Under the pieces are notes generated by a model. That model was not told where the DNA came from. It saw only the letters and a program-made list of their open reading frames with translations, and did not search any database. Position numbers and translations under genes: made by a program. This document shows, one piece after another, positions 28,469 through 36,984 of a stretch of 64,000 nucleotides of DNA. The stretch lies in assembly GCF_003340555.1 (NCBI RefSeq), contig NZ_QPLJ01000008.1, positions 108,651 through 172,650 on the forward strand. Reading direction: 5' to 3'. This DNA is from Jannaschia formosa (GTDB lineage Bacteria > Pseudomonadota > Alphaproteobacteria > Rhodobacterales > Rhodobacteraceae). Numbering within the stretch: position 1 is the stretch's first letter; each line of letters begins with the position of its first letter.

Positions 28469-30247
28469 TCATTCGGCCGCGTGGGCCATGTCGTCCTTGG
28501 AGATGCCCGCCACGCGCACGGGCTTCTTCATGGCGTCGCGGCGGAAGGGCTCGCCCAGTTCCTGGTTGAGGATGACCTCGATCAGGGTGGTCGTGTTGTT
28601 CTCCATCTGGTCCCGGATGGCGGTATTGAGCGCCTCGGTCAGCTCGTCCATCGTCTTCGCCTGCACGCCCTTCAGCCCGCAAGCCTCGGCGATCTTGGCA
28701 TAGCTCACCTTCATGTCGAGCTCGGTGCCGACGAAGTTGTCGTCGAACCAGAGCGTCGAGTTCCGCTTCTCCGCGCCCCACTGGTAGTTGCGGAAGACGA
28801 TCTGCGTGATCGCGGGCCATTCCTCGCGGCCGATGGCGGTCAGCTCGTTGACTGCGATGCCGAAGGCGCCGTCACCGGCGAAGCCCACGACCGGCACGTC
28901 GGGCTTGCCGATCTTGGCGCCCACGATCGAGGGCAGGCCATAGCCGCAGGGGCCGAAGAGGCCGGGCGCCAGATACTTACGCCCCTCGTCGAAGTCGGGA
29001 TAGGCGTTGCCGATGGCGCAGTTGTTGCCGATGTCCGACGAGATGATCGCGTCGCGCGGCAGCGCGGACTGGATCGCGCGCCAGGCCTGGCGGGGCGACA
29101 TCCAGTCGGGGCGGGCGTTGCGGGCCCGCTCGTTCCAGCTGGTGCCGGGATCGTCCTGCTCGTGGTCGAGGCTCGACAGCTCCTGCTTCCAGGCGGATTT
29201 CGTCTGCGCGATCTTCGCCTTGCGGTCCTCGCGGCCCGCATCGCCGGCGCTGTCGGACAGGCCGTTCAGGATCCCGGTCGCGACCTTGGCCGCGTCGCCG
29301 ACGATGCCGACCGAGACCTTCTTGGTCAGGCCGATCCGGTCGGGGTTGATGTCGACCTGGATGATCCTGGCGTCCTTGGGCCAGTATTCCATGCCATAGC
29401 CCGGCAGGGTCGAGAACGGGTTGAGCCGCGTGCCGAGGCACAGCACGACATCCGCGTCCTTGATGAGCTGCATCGCCGCCTTGGAGCCGTTGTAGCCCAG
29501 CGGCCCGGCGAACAGCGGATGGGAGCCCGGGAAGGCGTCGTTATGCTGGTAGCCCACGCAGACCGGCGCATCGAGCCGCTCGGCCAGCGCCATCGACGCG
29601 GCGATCCCGCCCTCGGACAGGACCACGCCCGCGCCGTTCAGGATGACCGGGTTCTTCGCAGAGGACAGAAGCTCCGCCGCCTTCTTCACGGAATTCTCGC
29701 CGCCCGGAGAGACCTCGAACTCGATGGGCTGCGGGATCTCTATATCGACGACCTGAGTCCAGAAGTCGCGCGGGATGTTGATCTGCGCGGGCCCCGACAG
29801 GCGCTTGGCCTTGGCGATGACGCGGGCCAGCGTCTCGGCGATGCGGGACGGGTCGCGGACCTCTTCCTGGTAGGCCACGCAATCCTTGAACAGGTTCATC
29901 TGCTCCATTTCCTGGAAGCCGCCCTGGCCGATGGTCTTGTTGGCGGCTTGCGGCGTGACCAGCAGGCAGGGGGTGTGGTTCCAGTAGGCCGTCTTGACCG
30001 CCGTCACGAAGTTCGTGATGCCCGGGCCGTTCTGCGCGATCATCATAGACATCTCGCCGGTCGCGCGGGTGTAGCCGTCGGCCATGAACCCGGCCGAGCC
30101 TTCATGCGCGGCATCCCAGAAGGTGATCCCCGCGGCCGGGAAGATGTCGGAAATCGGCATCATGGCCGAGCCGATGATCCCGAAGGCATGCCGGATGCCG
30201 TGAACCTGAAGCGTTTTGACGAAGGCTTCCTCGGTGGTCATCTTCAT
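28469..30247 (-). CDS. xsc: Xsc, sulfoacetaldehyde acetyltransferase
   Basis: Thiamine-diphosphate enzyme that converts sulfoacetaldehyde plus phosphate to acetyl phosphate and sulfite, the desulfonation step of taurine breakdown. The 592-residue length and N-terminus (MKMTTEEAFVKTLQVHGI) match known Xsc. The TPP/Mg motif GFAGDGAFGIAVNEL and the family stretches IGSAMMPISDIFPAAGI and NGPGITNFVTAVKTAYWNH are present. GGGAGGACAG lies upstream of the ATG at 30247, favouring it over the in-frame ATG at 30241. A paired direct repeat resembling a TauR operator lies about 97-130 bp upstream. Confidence 0.97.
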   Translation of the reverse strand: MKMTTEEAFVKTLQVHGIRHAFGIIGSAMMPISDIFPAAGITFWDAAHEGSAGFMADGYTRATGEMSMMIAQNGPGITNFVTAVKTAYWNHTPCLLVTPQAANKTIGQGGFQEMEQMNLFKDCVAYQEEVRDPSRIAETLARVIAKAKRLSGPAQINIPRDFWTQVVDIEIPQPIEFEVSPGGENSVKKAAELLSSAKNPVILNGAGVVLSEGGIAASMALAERLDAPVCVGYQHNDAFPGSHPLFAGPLGYNGSKAAMQLIKDADVVLCLGTRLNPFSTLPGYGMEYWPKDARIIQVDINPDRIGLTKKVSVGIVGDAAKVATGILNGLSDSAGDAGREDRKAKIAQTKSAWKQELSSLDHEQDDPGTSWNERARNARPDWMSPRQAWRAIQSALPRDAIISSDIGNNCAIGNAYPDFDEGRKYLAPGLFGPCGYGLPSIVGAKIGKPDVPVVGFAGDGAFGIAVNELTAIGREEWPAITQIVFRNYQWGAEKRNSTLWFDDNFVGTELDMKVSYAKIAEACGLKGVQAKTMDELTEALNTAIRDQMENNTTTLIEVILNQELGEPFRRDAMKKPVRVAGISKDDMAHAAE

Positions 30248-30343
30248 TGTGGTCTGTCCTCCCCCGGAACATATCAAAATTGAGACCGTTGGTCTCGTTA
30301 TGGCCTAACTTGTAGCAAGATTAGGCTCCGGGTCAACGCGTGG

Positions 30344-30376
30344 TTAGGGCCAGCGGAGAAGGTGACTTAAGGCCAG
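30344..30376 (-). promoter_or_regulatory. Putative TauR operator upstream of xsc
   Basis: On the minus strand, CTGGCCTTAA (30376-30367) and CTGGCCCTAA (30353-30344) are direct repeats with a 23-bp period, oriented toward xsc. The TauR site described for Rhodobacter capsulatus tpa consists, as I recall, of two direct repeats of CTGGACYTAA. The same arrangement with the same period is found upstream of tpa in this window, which makes chance unlikely. Confidence 0.75.
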
Positions 30377-30383
30377 AGCGGCG

Positions 30384-31835
30384 TCATCCGCCCGCTTCGG
30401 CAATCCGGCGCAGTCCTTCGGGGATGTCTTCCGCCGCGATGGAGGAATAGGCCAGCCGGTAGCGGTCGCCCGGATCGGCTGCGCCGAAGAAGGGGCCGCC
30501 CGGCTCGATCAGGACCCCCCGCGCACGAAGCCGGGTGGCCAGCAGATCGGCAGGCAGGGTCCGGCTGCGCATCCAGAAGGACGAGCCGCCGAAGGTGTTC
30601 GCGCCCAGGGCCGTCAGCCCGTGCTCGGCGATCCCGGCCTCGGCGGCGGCGCGGCGGGCGCGATAGGCGCGGGCCATCCGGTGAACCTGCGCGTCGTAAT
30701 GGCCCTGCTGCAGGAAATAGGCCGCGGCGCGCTGCAGGTGGCCGGACAGGTGCCGCATCAGAAGCGAGCGCAGCGCCCGGGCCTCGGCCACGAAGGGTTC
30801 GGGCGCAACCAGATAGCCGAGGCGCAGGCCGGGGAAGAGGCTTTTGGCGAAGCTGCCGATGTAGATGACGCGGCCGGAGCGGTCGAGCGACTTCAGCGCG
30901 GGGGCAGGGGGCGCGGCGAAGGCCAGCTCGAACTCGTAGTCGTCCTCGACGACCAGGAAGTCGTGCCGGTCCGCCCGGTCCAGCAGCGCGCGGCGCCGCG
31001 CGACCGGCATCGTCGCCGAGGTCGGGCAGTGATGCGAGGGCGTGACGAAGACGACGTCGGTCTCGGGCGGGACGGTCTCGGGTGGCAGGCCGCCGGCATC
31101 GACCGGCAGCGCGACATGGCGCGCGCCCGAGGCGTCGAGGATCGTCCGCAGCGCCGGATAGCCCGGATGCTCGATCGCGGCCAACCGATCCTGGCCCAGC
31201 AGGATTCGCGTCACCATCCACAGCGCGTTCTGCGCGCCCATCGTGACCAGCACCTGCTCGGGCGCGGCGGCGATGCCGCGGCGGGGCAGGATGTGACGCA
31301 GGATCTGCTCGACCAGCAGCGGGTCGTCGCGGCCGTAGCTGTCGGAGGTGGTGGCCTCGAAGTCGCGCGCGCCCAGCGCCTGCAGCGCGCAGCGCCGCCA
31401 GTTGCGATGGTCGAAGAGCCGCGCGTCGGTCTGCCCGTAGATGAACGGATAGCGGTAGCGGCGCCAGTCGCGGGGACGTTCCGGCACGGGGCCCTCGGAA
31501 TAACGCCGCACCATGGCCGCGCTCCAGTCGACGCGATCCGACTCGGGCGGCGCGCCCCGCGGCAGCAGCGACGGGGTCGGCGCGCCCTCGGACACGAAGT
31601 AGCCGGAGCGCCCCTGCGACGACAGGTAGTCGTTGGCGATGAGCTCGGTATAGGCCAGCGTCACGGTGATGCGGCTGATCCCCAGATGCCGCGCGAGCCC
31701 GCGGGACGAGGGCATCCGGTCCCCGGGCCGGAACCGGCCCGAGAGGATGCCGTCGGTCACGATCTCCTGCAACTGGCGCTGCAGCGTGCCGGTATGGGCC
31801 GGATCGAGGACGAAGGCTTCGGCGGCGATGGCCAT
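30384..31835 (-). CDS. tauR: TauR, MocR-type activator of taurine catabolism
   Basis: A 483-residue MocR-family regulator: an N-terminal GntR winged helix (about 12-80; PSSRGLARHLGISRITVTLAY) joined to a fold-type I aminotransferase domain. The PLP-binding lysine lies in GSFAKSLFPGLRLGY. TauR of Rhodobacter capsulatus activates tpa-tauR-xsc, and here the gene lies directly between xsc and tpa on the same strand. The stop is only 137 bp before xsc, and an operator-like repeat overlaps that gap, so TauR and xsc may be partly cotranscribed. Confidence 0.92.
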   Translation of the reverse strand: MAIAAEAFVLDPAHTGTLQRQLQEIVTDGILSGRFRPGDRMPSSRGLARHLGISRITVTLAYTELIANDYLSSQGRSGYFVSEGAPTPSLLPRGAPPESDRVDWSAAMVRRYSEGPVPERPRDWRRYRYPFIYGQTDARLFDHRNWRRCALQALGARDFEATTSDSYGRDDPLLVEQILRHILPRRGIAAAPEQVLVTMGAQNALWMVTRILLGQDRLAAIEHPGYPALRTILDASGARHVALPVDAGGLPPETVPPETDVVFVTPSHHCPTSATMPVARRRALLDRADRHDFLVVEDDYEFELAFAAPPAPALKSLDRSGRVIYIGSFAKSLFPGLRLGYLVAPEPFVAEARALRSLLMRHLSGHLQRAAAYFLQQGHYDAQVHRMARAYRARRAAAEAGIAEHGLTALGANTFGGSSFWMRSRTLPADLLATRLRARGVLIEPGGPFFGAADPGDRYRLAYSSIAAEDIPEGLRRIAEAGG

Positions 31836-31871
31836 GTCGCACCTATGCCTTGGCGCGGCCGGTCTTGCCCC

Positions 31872-32093
31872 TCAGTCGGAGCCTTCGACCAGAAGCAGGA
31901 CCAGCGTCGCCAGCGGCGCCGCCATGCCCGCGACATGCAGCCAGATCAGCGTCAGCACCAACGGCCCGAGCCCGGCCAGCACCGCCCCCAACCCGCCCGG
32001 GTCGAGCAGGAGGATCGATTCGAGCGCGAGCGTCGAGACCACGACGCCGATGGCCGCGCTGTCGAGGAAGAGATCGGGCATGGACCTGTTCAT
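31872..32093 (-). CDS. Small two-helix membrane protein in taurine locus
   Basis: A 73-residue protein with two hydrophobic segments (about residues 10-29 and 35-69, with LGPLVLTLIWLHVAGMAAPLATLVLLLV) and no recognised family. It lies on the same strand between tpa and tauR, with 36 bp to tauR and 56 bp from tpa, so it is probably part of the tpa-tauR transcript. A GGGGAGG sequence is 13 bases before the ATG. Its compact hydrophobic composition and position support a real gene; function unknown. Confidence 0.6.
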   Translation of the reverse strand: MNRSMPDLFLDSAAIGVVVSTLALESILLLDPGGLGAVLAGLGPLVLTLIWLHVAGMAAPLATLVLLLVEGSD

Positions 32094-32149
32094 GCACGAA
32101 AGATAGCCTCCCCAGCCGCGCGGTCGAGGAGGCAGGGCGCCACAAGGGA

Positions 32150-33547
32150 TCAGGCCCCGAAGACCCGGGTCAGGGCGCCGTCGACCGCGTCGGTGATGGC
32201 GTCGATATCCTCGGGCTTCGCGATCAGCGCGGGCGAGAAGCACAGCGTGTTGTTGCGCTCCGGCACGGACCGGTTCGAGGCGCCGATGATGACCCCCTGC
32301 TTCATGCAGTCGGCCAGCACGGCCTGGATCTTCGGCTCGGGGACCGGGGTCTTGGCAGCGCGGTCGCTGACCAGCTCGGCGCCGAGGAACAGGCCCTTGC
32401 CACGCACGTCGCCGATGATCTCGTGCTTCTCCATGAGCTTGCCGAGATTGCCGAGCATCCGCTCGCCCATCTTCTGGCAGTTCTCCAGAAGGCCCTCGCG
32501 CTCGATGATCTCCATGTTGACCAGCGCCGCGGCGGGGCCCGCCGCGCAGCCGCCGAAGGTCGAGACGTCGCGGAAATAGTGCAGCTTGTCGGTGGGATCG
32601 TCCTTGAACTGCTCGAACACCGCCTCGGTCGTCACCATGCACGAGATCGCCGCGTAGCCCGAGGCGACGCCCTTGGCCATGGTCACGAAGTCCGGGCGGA
32701 CGCCGTAATGCTGGTATCCGAACCAGGTCCCGGTGCGACCGACGCCGCAGACGACCTCGTCGATGTGCAGAAGCAGGTCGTACTTGTCGACGATCTCCTG
32801 CACGCGCTCCCAGTACCCCTCGGGCGGGACGATGACGCCGCCGCCCGCCGTGATCGGCTCCAGGCAGATCGCGCCGACGGTGTCGGGCCCCTCGCGCAGG
32901 ATGACCTCCTCGATGGCATCGGCGGCGGCGCGGCCGTATTCGGCGCCGGACAAAGTCCCCAGCCCCTGCTCGTGGTTGCGATATTCGAGGCAGTGCGGCA
33001 CCTCGACGAAGCCCGGCGTGAAGGGGCCGTAATGGGCGTTCCGCTCCTGCTGGCCGCCGGCCGAGAGGCAGGCGATGGTGGTGCCGTGGTAGTCGCGGTC
33101 GCGGTAGAGGATCTTCTGCTTCTTGCCGCCATGCTTCCGGGCGCTGATCTGGCGGATCATCTTGAACGCCTTCTCGTTCGCCTCGGAGCCGGAATTGGCA
33201 TAGAACACCCGGCTCATCCCCGGCATCTTCGAGATCAGCTTCTCGGCGAACAGGGACCCCGGAATCGACCCGGCCGTCTGCGCGAAGTAGTTCATCTTCA
33301 CGAGCTGGTCGCGCACGGCGTCCGCGATCTCCGCGCGGCCGTAGCCGACATTGACGGTCCAGACCCCGCCCGAGACGGCGTCGAGATGCTCCTTGCCGTG
33401 CTGGTCCCAGACCCGCATGCCGCGGCCTTCGACGATGATCCGCGGATCGGTCGTCTCCAGCGCCTTGTGGGGCATCAGATGGTGCCAGACATGCGCCCGG
33501 TCGGCTTCGACGACGGCGCTCAGATCGTTGGGGTTCAGGTCGTCCAT
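32150..33547 (-). CDS. tpa: Tpa, taurine-pyruvate aminotransferase
   Basis: Transfers the amino group of taurine to pyruvate, giving sulfoacetaldehyde and alanine. The 465-residue class III aminotransferase has YANSGSEANEKAFKM (113-127), IDEVVCGVGRTG with the PLP-ring Asp, and the PLP lysine at Lys292 in FVTMAKGVASGY. The ATG at 33547 gives MDDLNPNDLSAVVEADRAHVWHH, the usual start. The gene is divergent from tauABC with a TauR-like operator in the 213-bp gap, tying import and catabolism together. Confidence 0.95.
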   Translation of the reverse strand: MDDLNPNDLSAVVEADRAHVWHHLMPHKALETTDPRIIVEGRGMRVWDQHGKEHLDAVSGGVWTVNVGYGRAEIADAVRDQLVKMNYFAQTAGSIPGSLFAEKLISKMPGMSRVFYANSGSEANEKAFKMIRQISARKHGGKKQKILYRDRDYHGTTIACLSAGGQQERNAHYGPFTPGFVEVPHCLEYRNHEQGLGTLSGAEYGRAAADAIEEVILREGPDTVGAICLEPITAGGGVIVPPEGYWERVQEIVDKYDLLLHIDEVVCGVGRTGTWFGYQHYGVRPDFVTMAKGVASGYAAISCMVTTEAVFEQFKDDPTDKLHYFRDVSTFGGCAAGPAAALVNMEIIEREGLLENCQKMGERMLGNLGKLMEKHEIIGDVRGKGLFLGAELVSDRAAKTPVPEPKIQAVLADCMKQGVIIGASNRSVPERNNTLCFSPALIAKPEDIDAITDAVDGALTRVFGA

Positions 33548-33633
33548 GCCAGTCTCCTCGGGGGACGGGGCGGACCACGATCCGCCGCCTGTCGCAGCAC
33601 TACGCCCGATCTGCGCGCCTTTGACAAGCCGCA

Positions 33634-33666
33634 ATAGGGCCAGCACCGGATGGCGCGTAAGTCCAG
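33634..33666 (-). promoter_or_regulatory. Putative TauR operator in tpa-tauA intergenic region
   Basis: On the minus strand, CTGGACTTAC (33666-33657) and CTGGCCCTAT (33643-33634) are direct repeats with a 23-bp period, oriented toward tpa, whose start is 87 bp away; tauA starts 95 bp on the other side. Spacing and sequence match the site upstream of xsc. Regulation of the divergent tauA promoter from the same site is possible. Confidence 0.72.
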
Positions 33667-33760
33667 TCTGGCTTCACCTTGCGAAACGGCCGCCCGCATG
33701 TTCCCGTGACGTCAAGGAGGCCTCAGACGTCTCCGCAACGTCACGAACGGGAGAACATGA

Positions 33761-34768
33761 ATGTCACCTAAGTCCAAGCTGCTCGGCGCCGTCGCCGCCG
33801 CGACCCTGCTGTCGGGCGGACAGGCCGTCCTCGCCCAGGACGTCGACGAGATCACCGTCGCCTACTTCCTCGAATGGCCGATGCCCTTCCAGTACGCCAA
33901 GGTGAACGGCACCTACGAGGAAGAGATGGGCGTCGACATCAACTGGGTCGCCTTCGACACCGGCACCGCGATGTCCGCCGCGATGGCCTCGGGCGACGTG
34001 CAGCTCGCCGTCAGCCAGGGCGTGCCGCCCTTCGTCGTCGCGACCTCGGCCGGGCAGGACCTGAAGATCCTGGACGTGGCGGTCAGCTATTCCGACAACG
34101 ACAACTGCGTCGTCGCCGAGGCGCTGGAAATCGACAAGGACACCGCTGGGGACCTCGCCGGCAAGCGCGTGGCCGTGCCGATCGGGACCGCGGCGCATTA
34201 CGGCTTCCTGAGCCAGATGAACCATTTCGGGGTCGACGTGGCCTCGATGGAAGTGGTCGACATGGCCCCGGCCGAGGGCGCCGCGGCGCTGGCGCAGGGC
34301 TCGCTCGACATGGCCTGCGGCTGGGGCGGCGCGCTGCGCCGCATGAAGGAGCATGGCAACGTCCTGCTGACCGGCGCCGAGAAGGAAGACCTCGGCATCC
34401 TCGTCTTCGACGTGACCTCGGCCCCGGCCGACTTCGTGGCCGAGAATCCCGACCTCGTCGCCAAGTTCCTCAAGGTCACGGCCGACGCGAACGCGATGTG
34501 GAACTCCGGCGAGCACACCGAGGAAATGCTGCCGGTCATCGCCCAGGACGCGGGCATGGAACTGGAGGCCACGCGCGAGACCATCGAGACCTTCGTCTTC
34601 CCGCCGGTCGACGCGCAGCTGAGCGAGCGCTGGCTGGGCGGCGGCGCGCAGGAGTTCATGAAGGGCGTCGCCGGTGTCTTCGAGGAGGCGGGCTCCATCC
34701 CCGCCGCACGCGAGACCTATGCGGACGCGGTCGATACCGGACCGCTCGCGGCCACGCAGGACATGTGA
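33761..34768 (+). CDS. tauA: TauA, taurine ABC transporter substrate-binding protein
   Basis: A 335-residue periplasmic binding protein of the TauA/SsuA/NrtA family. A signal peptide (MSPKSKLLGAVAAATLLSG, cleavage near residue 25, after AVLA) is followed by ITVAYFLEWPMPFQYA and the ligand-pocket segments SQGVPPFV and GGALRRM. No lipobox. It is the first gene of tauABC and is divergent from tpa. Taurine rather than another sulfonate is inferred from the locus. Confidence 0.93.
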   Translation: MSPKSKLLGAVAAATLLSGGQAVLAQDVDEITVAYFLEWPMPFQYAKVNGTYEEEMGVDINWVAFDTGTAMSAAMASGDVQLAVSQGVPPFVVATSAGQDLKILDVAVSYSDNDNCVVAEALEIDKDTAGDLAGKRVAVPIGTAAHYGFLSQMNHFGVDVASMEVVDMAPAEGAAALAQGSLDMACGWGGALRRMKEHGNVLLTGAEKEDLGILVFDVTSAPADFVAENPDLVAKFLKVTADANAMWNSGEHTEEMLPVIAQDAGMELEATRETIETFVFPPVDAQLSERWLGGGAQEFMKGVAGVFEEAGSIPAARETYADAVDTGPLAATQDM

Positions 34769-34836
34769 GCCGGATCTGACGACGTCGGGCCGGGGGGCGA
34801 GGGCCGCGCCCCGGCCCGAGAGATGAGGGGACATCC

Positions 34837-35640
34837 ATGACAGGACTGACCATCGACGACGTGTCGATGCGCTTCGACCTGCCCAGTGGCAGCTTCGTGC
34901 AGGCGCTTAAGAACGTCTCGCTCGACCTCCGGGCGGGGGAACTGATGAGCGTGCTCGGCCCTTCGGGCTGCGGGAAGACGACGCTCCTGAACATCGTGGC
35001 CGGGTTCCTCGCCCCCACCGGCGGAGAGGTGGTGCTGAACGGCCATCGCGTGACCGGCCCGGATGCCGAGCGCGGGATGGTCTTTCAGCAGGGCGCGCTG
35101 TTCGAGTGGATGTCGGTGCGCGAGAACGTGGAATTCGGCCCGCGCATGAAGGGCACGCCGGTGGCCGAGCGGCGCGCGACCGCCGACCGGCTGCTGCAGA
35201 TCACCGGGCTCGGCGACTTCAAGGACAAGGCCATCTACGAGCTGTCGGGCGGCATGCAGCAGCGCGTGGCGCTGGCCCGCTGCCTCGCCAACGATCCCGA
35301 CGTGATCCTGATGGACGAGCCGCTGGGCGCGCTCGACGCGCTGACGCGCGAGAAGATGCAGGGCCTCGTGCTCAAGCTCTGGAAGGAGACGGGCAAGACC
35401 ATCATCCTCATCACCCATTCCGTCGAGGAGGCGCTGCTGCTGGGCGAGCGGCTTCTGGTCATGGCCCCGCGCCCGGGCCGCATCCACCGCGAATACCGCC
35501 TTCCCTTCGCCGAGATGGGCGTGAACCAGGATCTGCGCGAGGTGAAGAAGCACCCGGATTTCGGCAAGCGGCGGGAAGAGATCCTGTCGATGATCTGGGA
35601 GATGGAGGAAGAGATCATGGGCCGGACGGAGAGCGCCTGA
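34837..35640 (+). CDS. tauB: TauB, taurine ABC transporter ATPase
   Basis: A 267-residue import ATPase with Walker A GPSGCGKTT (41-49), Q-loop VFQQGALFEW, signature LSGGMQQR (136-143), Walker B VILMDEPLGALD and the switch His in LITHSVEEA. It belongs to the nitrate/sulfonate/taurine transporter group. The stop is adjacent to the tauC start (1 bp between), and a 68-bp gap separates it from tauA. Confidence 0.95.
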   Translation: MTGLTIDDVSMRFDLPSGSFVQALKNVSLDLRAGELMSVLGPSGCGKTTLLNIVAGFLAPTGGEVVLNGHRVTGPDAERGMVFQQGALFEWMSVRENVEFGPRMKGTPVAERRATADRLLQITGLGDFKDKAIYELSGGMQQRVALARCLANDPDVILMDEPLGALDALTREKMQGLVLKLWKETGKTIILITHSVEEALLLGERLLVMAPRPGRIHREYRLPFAEMGVNQDLREVKKHPDFGKRREEILSMIWEMEEEIMGRTESA

Positions 35641-35641
35641 C

Positions 35642-36904
35642 ATGACCGGACTGATCCTCCTGCTGCTCTACGTCGCGCTCTTCGTCGGGGCGATGCTGCT
35701 CGTCGGCCTCGCCACCCGGGGCCGCAAGCGCCGCGACTTCACCGCGCTCAAGACCGTGACCTTCGGCGACGAGAGCGCGGTGCGCCCGAACCGCGCCGCC
35801 TCGGTCATCTCGGTCGTGGTGATCTTCCTGCTCTGGGGCGCCTTCACCGGCTCCTCTCTGGTGCCGGTCCACGTGCCGGGGCCGTTCACCGGCGACACCT
35901 CCTTCACCTACACCGCCCGCAACGCGGGCGGGGCCGAGGACGAGGCCACCGTCTTCCTCCGCGTCTTCCCCCTGGGCGAGCAACCGCCCGAGATCGAGGC
36001 CGAGCCCGGCGAGGGCTTCGCCAGGAACGACGCCGCCATGATCGCGGCCTACCGGTCCGAACTCGTCCGCGCGGACCGCAACGACGAGGGCGAGGATGTC
36101 GAGGTCGTCGCCGTCGAGGGGCAGCCCATCGCGCCGGGTGTGACCGTCGCCTTCGCCGATGGCGAGGTGACGATGACGCCGCGCGGCTCGCTCAACGTCT
36201 CGCCCGCGCGCGGCCTGCAGATGGAGGAGATCTGGCTGCCCTCGCCCGAGAGCGTCGTCGCCGCACTCGTCGACATCGCCACCAACGGCTTCCAGAACGT
36301 CCCCCTGTGGGAGCATCTGTTCTACTCGCTGATGCGCGTCCTCGTCGGCTTCGCCATCGGCGCCGCCGTCGGCATCCCGCTGGGCTACGCGATGGGGCTG
36401 AACGACTGGTTCCGCGGCTGGTTCGATCCCATCGTGGAATTCATGCGCCCCGTCCCGCCGCTGGCCCTGATCCCGCTGGTCATCATCTGGTTCGGCATCT
36501 GGGAGACGGGCAAGATCGTGCTGCTGTTCCTCGCCGCGCTCTGGATCATGGCCATCGCCGCGCGGGCAGGGGTGTCGGGCGTGAACATCACCAAGGTCCA
36601 TGCGGCCTACAGCTTGGGCGCCTCCAAGGCGCAGATCCTGCGCCACGTCATCATCCCGAACTCCCTGCCGGAAATCTTCACCGGCGCGCGGGTCGCGATG
36701 GGCGTCTGCTGGGGCACCGTCGTCGCGGCCGAGCTGGTCGCCGCGCAGAAGGGCGTCGGCATGATGATCATCGCCGCCTCCAAGTTCCAGTCCACCGACG
36801 TCGTGCTGATGGGGATCATCCTGATCGGCATCATCGGCTTCGGCATCGACATCCTGATGCGCAAGGCCGAGAACTGGCTGGTGCCCTGGAAGGGTCGAAG
36901 CTGA
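35642..36904 (+). CDS. tauC: TauC, taurine ABC transporter permease with large N-terminal extension
   Basis: The C-terminal ~200 residues are a normal BPD-type permease: five or six helices, with the EAA loop AYSLGASKAQILRHVIIPNSLPEI (about 323-346) that contacts the ATPase. At 420 residues it is much longer than the ~275 of enteric TauC. The extra N-terminal part has helices at 3-23 and 53-73 enclosing a cytoplasmic basic loop (RGRKRRDF), then a mostly beta, acidic domain at about 76-200 that should face the periplasm. The extension may touch TauA; this is inference. It ends the tauABC operon. Confidence 0.92.
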   Translation: MTGLILLLLYVALFVGAMLLVGLATRGRKRRDFTALKTVTFGDESAVRPNRAASVISVVVIFLLWGAFTGSSLVPVHVPGPFTGDTSFTYTARNAGGAEDEATVFLRVFPLGEQPPEIEAEPGEGFARNDAAMIAAYRSELVRADRNDEGEDVEVVAVEGQPIAPGVTVAFADGEVTMTPRGSLNVSPARGLQMEEIWLPSPESVVAALVDIATNGFQNVPLWEHLFYSLMRVLVGFAIGAAVGIPLGYAMGLNDWFRGWFDPIVEFMRPVPPLALIPLVIIWFGIWETGKIVLLFLAALWIMAIAARAGVSGVNITKVHAAYSLGASKAQILRHVIIPNSLPEIFTGARVAMGVCWGTVVAAELVAAQKGVGMMIIAASKFQSTDVVLMGIILIGIIGFGIDILMRKAENWLVPWKGRS

Positions 36905-36923
36905 GCGGCGCGACGTCCGACGC

Positions 36924-36956
36924 GGATCACCCGTGGATCACCCCTGGATCACCCAC
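36924..36956. repeat. Three tandem 11-bp repeats after tauC
   Basis: GGATCACCCGT, GGATCACCCCT and GGATCACCCAC follow one another without gaps, beginning 20 bp after the tauC stop and ending before the hairpin at the end of the convergent SLAM-like gene. The array is not coding. Its role is unknown. Confidence 0.7.
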
Positions 36957-36961
36957 GCATC

Positions 36962-36984
36962 CCCGGCGGTTCAGAACCGCCGGG
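36962..36984. terminator. 11-bp-stem hairpin overlapping the SLAM gene stop
   Basis: CCCGGCGGTTC and GAACCGCCGGG surround a single A and form an almost continuous palindrome. It sits between convergent tauC and the SLAM-like gene and includes the latter's last codons and stop (36971-36973). It is probably a shared transcription end. Confidence 0.55.
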
